A stretch of 64,000 nt of DNA from Bacteroidetes bacterium UBA1312. GTDB lineage: Bacteria > Bacteroidota > Bacteroidia > Chitinophagales > Chitinophagaceae. The notes beneath the pieces are model-generated. The model saw only the letters and a program-made list of their open reading frames with translations. It did no database searches and was not told the origin of the DNA. Numbering within the stretch: the first letter of the stretch is position 1; every line of letters starts with the position of its first letter. The position numbers were made by a program, and so were the translations under genes. Shown here piece after piece: positions 60,066-64,000 of this stretch. Location of the stretch: NCBI GenBank assembly GCA_002307135.1, contig DBTQ01000034.1, positions 124,001 through 188,000 on the forward strand, written 5' to 3'.

Positions 60066-60860
60066 TTACCATTTCCAAACTACCACACCATGTGTATAAA
60101 ACTCTTCCGTATTATCATCAACCCGGACAACTAACTGACCATTATTATTAACGCCCAAAATAAGAGCCGAAAACTCTTTCTCTTCTTTAATAAAGAGTTG
60201 TTCTACCCCTTTTTTAAAAAGTAAGCGATTATATTCCTCCAAAAAGGTGTGCAAATGATTATTATTTGTATTGAAAATTATTTGCGTTCGTATTTGCAAC
60301 ATTAATTTTTCAATATCAAATGTTTTTCCCGTTGCTAGAAACAATGATGTTGCATTAGGCAATTCCGGTGGAAAATAGGGTTGCAGAACATTTAATCCTA
60401 AACCAATTACAGAATGTGACCAAGTGCTTCCCCTAAAAGTATTCTCAATAAGAATCCCTGCTGCCTTTTTGTCATTAATTATTATATCATTAGGCCACTT
60501 TATTTTGACTTCTATTTGAGTATCTATATTTTGAAGTGTTTGTGCCACCGCTACTGCCACAGCAGCATTAAAGCTGAATTGCGCATCGGCATTGACGTTT
60601 GGACATATAACAACGCTCATTAACAAGCTTCGCCCAGGTTCATCTTTCCATACATTACCACGCTGACCCTTACCCGCAGTTTGTTCTCCTGCCACTACTG
60701 TCAGACCTGCTTGTGCCGTATCGGCATCAATCATACGTGCGGCATGATTGTTGGTGCTATCTATTTCGAGGAATCTGATAATAGGTGCTTCTACAATTTC
60801 GTTAACGTTTAGTCCCAAAGTTTTCTTTAATTTTGAAGAATTCTGTAAAGATATACACAA
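60066..60860 (-). CDS. birA: Biotin-[acetyl-CoA-carboxylase] ligase (monofunctional)
   Basis: A biotin protein ligase of about 250-264 residues without the N-terminal DNA-binding domain of E. coli BirA, so it modifies carriers but should not repress. LEIDSTNNHAARM is the first motif, then the biotinyl-AMP loop EQTAGKGQRGNVWKDEPGRS, the lysine motif IKWPNDIIINDKKAAGILIE and the C-terminal SH3-like domain (GQLVVRVDD). No ATG exists in the right place: the frame may start at TTG 60860 or at TTG 60818, and it overlaps the divergent rsfS start. Confidence 0.9.
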   Translation of the reverse strand: MCISLQNSSKLKKTLGLNVNEIVEAPIIRFLEIDSTNNHAARMIDADTAQAGLTVVAGEQTAGKGQRGNVWKDEPGRSLLMSVVICPNVNADAQFSFNAAVAVAVAQTLQNIDTQIEVKIKWPNDIIINDKKAAGILIENTFRGSTWSHSVIGLGLNVLQPYFPPELPNATSLFLATGKTFDIEKLMLQIRTQIIFNTNNNHLHTFLEEYNRLLFKKGVEQLFIKEEKEFSALILGVNNNGQLVVRVDDNTEEFYTHGVVVWKW

Positions 60861-61315
60861 ACCATAATAACATTAATTCTTCTAGTTTGAATAAAATAAT
60901 CAATGAATTACTGTTGGAGAAATCCACAACAGATTCAAAAGCCAGCACCAAACGCAGTCCGCGCCTTACACAAAACAGCAAATTATTCAAAACTGTTGTA
61001 AACGCCATCAAAGATAAGAAAGGTGAATCCATTATCTCTCTCGACCTTCGCAATATAGATGAAGCGGTGGCCGATTTTTTTATTGTATGTGAAGCACAAT
61101 CTAGTACACAAATACATGCTATTGCTGCTAACATTGAAAAAGAGGTAAAAGATAATTGCGACGAAAAAGCCTATCATACTTCTTATGGTCCACATTGGAC
61201 ATTAATCGATTTTGTAAACATTGTAGTTCATGTTTTCGACCGTGACCAACGCAAATTTTATGACATCGAAGGCTTATGGGCAGATGCAAAACATACAGAA
61301 CATCTTGACAAGTAA
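60833..61315 (+). CDS. rsfS: Ribosomal silencing factor RsfS
   Basis: RsfS binds uL14 on the large subunit and prevents joining with the small subunit. The core from about residue 50 is complete: LFKTVVNAIKDKKGESIISL, DLRNIDEAVADFFIVCEAQS, and the C-terminal FVNIVVHVFDRDQRKFYDIE and GLWADA. The frame has no ATG or GTG start. It may begin with TTG at 60833 or at a later TTG near 60888, so the first 30 or so residues (Asn- and Ser-rich) may be untranslated. A possible -7 box TAATTTTG at 60828-60835 favours the later start. Upstream of ftsH by 36 bases. Confidence 0.85.
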   Translation: MKNSVKIYTNHNNINSSSLNKIINELLLEKSTTDSKASTKRSPRLTQNSKLFKTVVNAIKDKKGESIISLDLRNIDEAVADFFIVCEAQSSTQIHAIAANIEKEVKDNCDEKAYHTSYGPHWTLIDFVNIVVHVFDRDQRKFYDIEGLWADAKHTEHLDK

Positions 61316-61351
61316 TCACCTTTTCTTAAATTAGCATACCTATTTAATAAA

Positions 61352-63367
61352 ATGCAGGACAATAAACAGATGCCCGGAAATAGACCTGGCGACGACGGAA
61401 AAAACAATTTACCTAAAGGTCCAAAATTTAATATTTACTGGATATATGGTATCATTACAGCTGTGGTAATAGGCATGGCAATGTTTGGTAATAATTTCAG
61501 CGCAGTAGCAGACACTAACAGCTTCTATGATTTTCAAAGCAAGTACTTATCAAAAGGGCTTGTTGAAAAAGTAGTAGTAGTAAATAATGAAATTGCCGAA
61601 GCCCAACTAAAGCAAAATGCAATAACACCCACAGATAAAAGCCCCGTGACTTTTAGCAAAGAGCAAGTTTACTCTTTCCGAATAGGTTCGGTAGATCAAT
61701 TCAACAAAGATCTCGAGGCAGCTTATACACAAAACAATACACTACAACGTGTACCTGTTATGTACGAACAACGTAGTAATTATCTGCGCGAGTTACCGAG
61801 CCTTTTATTCCCTATAATTATTCTTGTAGCTATGTCATTTATGATTATGCGCAAAATGGGTGGTGGCATGAATGGCGGCGGCGGCGGCGGTATATTCAAT
61901 ATCGGAAAATCGAAAGCGCAGCTTTTCGAAAAAGGAACTAAAGTAAACATCACTTTTAATGATGTTGCTGGCCTAGATGAAGCAAAAGTTGAGATTATGG
62001 AAATTGTAGATTTCCTTAAAAACCCTAAAAAATATACTGCACTAGGTGGTAAAATACCCAAAGGAGCATTACTTGTTGGCCCTCCGGGCACCGGTAAAAC
62101 CCTTTTGGCAAAAGCGGTTGCTGGTGAAGCACAAGTTCCCTTTTTCTCTATGTCAGGTTCAGACTTTGTAGAAATGTTCGTGGGAGTTGGAGCAAGCCGT
62201 GTTCGTGATTTATTCAAACAAGCTCGTGAAAAATCTCCATGTATTGTCTTTATTGATGAGATAGATGCAATTGGACGCGCTCGTGGAAAAAACATGATGA
62301 TGAGTAACGACGAACGTGAAAACACGCTTAACCAAATGTTGGTTGAAATGGACGGGTTTAGTGGTGAAAGTGGTATCATAGTTCTAGCAGCTACCAACCG
62401 ACCCGATGTTTTAGATGCAGCCTTACTTCGCCCAGGACGTTTTGATCGTCAAATATCAATTGATATTCCTGATTTGAAAGGTCGTGAAAAAATCTTTGAT
62501 GTACATCTAACACCAATTAAAAAATCAAAAGATCTTGACATTCATAAATTAGCTCTCCAAACACCTGGTTTCGCGGGTGCAGATATTGCCAACGTATGTA
62601 ATGAAGCTGCTCTAATAGCTGCACGTAATGGAAAATCAGAAGTAGATATGCAAGACTTCAATGATGCTATTGATCGTATCATTGGCGGTTTGGAAAAGAA
62701 AAATAAAATTATTTCTCCTGAAGAAAAGAAAGTAATTGCTTACCACGAAGCTGGCCACGCAGTATCTGGTTGGTATTTGGAGTATGCACATCCTTTGGTA
62801 AAAGTAACCATTGTTCCTCGCGGAGATGCTGCATTGGGATATGCACAGTATTTACCTAAAGAGAAATACCTAACACTACGCGAAGAGTTAGAAGATCAGA
62901 TTTGCATGGCATTAGGTGGTAGAGCTATTGAAGAAATAATGTTCAAAAAAGTATCTACCGGCGCACTTAGCGATTTACAAAGCGTTACTCGTATTGCTTA
63001 TGCAATGGTGAGCATCTACGGTATGAATGATAAAGTTGGTAATGTTTCCTTCTACGACCCCAACAACGAAAATGGTTTTCAAAAACCATATAGCGAAGAA
63101 ACCGGCAAAATGATTGACAACGAGGTTAGAATTTTAATTGACAAAGCCTACACTCGCGTAAAACATTTATTGACAGAAAAGCTGGATAACGTAAAACTTA
63201 TTGCCGAAGAATTGCTCAAAAAAGAAGTGCTTTTCAAAGATGATTTAGCGCGCTTGATAGGTAAACGTCCTTACGGTGATGTTGATGAAACACCAGAGAC
63301 TGGCACTATCATCACCCAAGCTCCTGTTGATAATATAGCAATAGGAACAAATGAAATACCAAGCTAA
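61352..63367 (+). CDS. ftsH: ATP-dependent zinc metalloprotease FtsH
   Basis: A 671-residue inner-membrane AAA protease that degrades misfolded membrane proteins. Two transmembrane helices (IYGIITAVVIGMAMFG and LPSLLFPIIILVAMSFMI) flank a periplasmic domain. Walker A GPPGTGKT is at 243-250, Walker B IVFIDEIDAIGRAR, and the second region of homology ATNRPDVLDAALLRPGRFDR. The zinc motif HEAGH is at 465-469, followed by the third-ligand region (GALSDLQSVTRIA). ATG start. Follows rsfS, an arrangement seen in many Bacteroidota. Ends at a strong terminator. Confidence 0.96.
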   Translation: MQDNKQMPGNRPGDDGKNNLPKGPKFNIYWIYGIITAVVIGMAMFGNNFSAVADTNSFYDFQSKYLSKGLVEKVVVVNNEIAEAQLKQNAITPTDKSPVTFSKEQVYSFRIGSVDQFNKDLEAAYTQNNTLQRVPVMYEQRSNYLRELPSLLFPIIILVAMSFMIMRKMGGGMNGGGGGGIFNIGKSKAQLFEKGTKVNITFNDVAGLDEAKVEIMEIVDFLKNPKKYTALGGKIPKGALLVGPPGTGKTLLAKAVAGEAQVPFFSMSGSDFVEMFVGVGASRVRDLFKQAREKSPCIVFIDEIDAIGRARGKNMMMSNDERENTLNQMLVEMDGFSGESGIIVLAATNRPDVLDAALLRPGRFDRQISIDIPDLKGREKIFDVHLTPIKKSKDLDIHKLALQTPGFAGADIANVCNEAALIAARNGKSEVDMQDFNDAIDRIIGGLEKKNKIISPEEKKVIAYHEAGHAVSGWYLEYAHPLVKVTIVPRGDAALGYAQYLPKEKYLTLREELEDQICMALGGRAIEEIMFKKVSTGALSDLQSVTRIAYAMVSIYGMNDKVGNVSFYDPNNENGFQKPYSEETGKMIDNEVRILIDKAYTRVKHLLTEKLDNVKLIAEELLKKEVLFKDDLARLIGKRPYGDVDETPETGTIITQAPVDNIAIGTNEIPS

Positions 63368-63390
63368 ATTTCTTTCTGAAAAATTATAGT

Positions 63391-63429
63391 TTAAAAGGGC
63401 GAAAAGATTAAATCTTTTCGCCCTTTTAA
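63391..63429. terminator. Bidirectional terminator between ftsH and the rsmB-like gene
   Basis: TTAAAAGGGCGAAAAGATT pairs with AATCTTTTCGCCCTTTTAA. The dyad is perfect around 63410 and flanked by T-runs or A-runs in both directions. Confidence 0.92.
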
Positions 63430-63445
63430 TATGACAGAACCTTTT

Positions 63446-64000
63446 TTATACGTGTTTCTTTAAGACAGCAACAAACATGCTATCCGCTGCATTAGCAATT
63501 CCATTAATTAATTCCATTTTTTGGAGCGATAAGTCTTCCCTTACTTTCAAAAGACTATGAATTACCTGTTCATTTTCTTCTGCAAAAACAGAACAAGTAA
63601 TATAGATTATAGTACCTCCGGATTTAAGATACTGAGCCACATTAACTGCAATATTCAATTGTTTTTTTGAGAAGGATAATAACGTGTTTGGATCAAAAAA
63701 ATAAAGTTGCTCTGGCGTCCGTGCCCAAGTACCAGAACCACTGCAAGGAACATCACAAATAATATGATCAAACTGTCGTTCTCCTAATATACTTTTCGTT
63801 TGACGGGCATCGGCAGCCGACAATTGCAACCTTTCCGGTAAATTCAATTCATACAAGCTAAACCGAGCAGCCAAATTTTGTAATATTGTTGGACGTACAT
63901 CTGAAACTGTAAGATAAACTTCCGGCTGTATATCGTAAAGTAAAAGCGATTTACCTCCAGCACCAGCACAGCAATCCCAACAAGTATCGTGTTCTTCTAC
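63446..64000 (-). CDS. RsmB/NOP2-type rRNA m5C methyltransferase, 5'-truncated by the window
   Basis: The frame is open from the right edge of the window to a stop at 63446-63448, so about 184 C-terminal residues are seen. SAM-binding motif I is DCCAGAGGKSLLLYD at the right edge, motif IV is CDVPCSGSGTWARTPE, and motif VI is TCSVFAEENE, with the catalytic cysteine in TCS. This is the RsmB/NOP2/Sun family, which methylates cytosine C5 in rRNA (C967 of 16S for RsmB). The N-terminal part and the start lie outside. Which rRNA site is modified is not decided here. Confidence 0.9.
   Translation of the reverse strand, partial: VEEHDTCWDCCAGAGGKSLLLYDIQPEVYLTVSDVRPTILQNLAARFSLYELNLPERLQLSAADARQTKSILGERQFDHIICDVPCSGSGTWARTPEQLYFFDPNTLLSFSKKQLNIAVNVAQYLKSGGTIIYITCSVFAEENEQVIHSLLKVREDLSLQKMELINGIANAADSMFVAVLKKHV

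Noticed and set aside
1..64000. CRISPR array, prophage or insertion sequence
   Set aside because: No regularly spaced repeats, cas genes, integrase, transposase, phage structural genes or long terminal inverted repeats were seen on either strand.

Overview
The window looks like a chromosomal segment of a low-GC Bacteroidota, most likely Chitinophagales/Chitinophagaceae-like. The family-level evidence is a T9SS type A sorting tail, many lipoproteins with [FL]xSC lipoboxes, DUF4836 and DUF3127 proteins, a fused 2-oxoacid dehydrogenase E1 alpha/beta gene, and Bacteroidota-type -7 boxes (TAnnTTTG) close to start codons in place of strong Shine-Dalgarno sites. The genus is inference. I see no phage, IS, integrase or CRISPR signature. 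Apart from a few accessory genes this is a housekeeping region of short operons separated by strong hairpin terminators.

Layout. 1-3.9 kb: 3' part of dapA, a shared terminator, comM/yifB, a lone LUD-domain (LutC-like) gene and two small DUF genes. 3.9-6.7 kb: a tightly overlapped leftward operon of lipoprotein, seven-helix membrane protein, histidine kinase and NarL-type regulator. 6.7-7.2 kb: the only long non-coding stretch, with a tandem palindromic repeat and an orphan terminator-like hairpin. 7.2-11.2 kb: exported C1B papain-fold peptidase, unknown protein, folB, arginase-fold protein lacking metal ligands, gamma-carbonic-anhydrase-like protein. 11.2-15.6 kb: three large membrane proteins, one a GT39 glycosyltransferase. 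15.9-23.6 kb: TonB-dependent receptor, thioesterase, S4 protein, propeller and DUF4836 lipoproteins, DUF3127 protein, tRNA-His, two tandem His-rich mini-lipoproteins and a beta-barrel protein.

23.7-34 kb: polA operon with a small membrane protein, an ArsC-like protein and YceH; a GNAT protein; a WYL regulator followed by a frameshifted GyrI-like effector-binding gene and a DUF1801 gene; cbpM-cbpA; hflX. 34-45.6 kb: thiolase, polyprenyl synthase, comF, secreted proteins (one T9SS cargo), S41 protease, aroB-aroA, E1 fusion, pssA. 45.7-50.5 kb: one 1594-residue DUF4011/SF1 helicase/Vsr-like nuclease/DUF3320 protein, the best candidate for a defence or DNA-processing system here. 50.5-64 kb: radA, M3 peptidase, kdsD, small exported proteins, GH3-family ligase, M16 peptidase, pdxA, birA, rsfS, ftsH and the 3' end of an rsmB-like gene.

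Linked functions: lysine and aromatic amino acid, folate, pyridoxal phosphate, isoprenoid, Kdo and phosphatidylserine precursors; DNA uptake and repair (comM, comF, radA, polA); protein and ribosome quality control (ftsH, hflX, S4 protein, rsfS, cbpA). Five genes appear to start with TTG or GTG. All motif calls were made by eye; none has been confirmed by a search.
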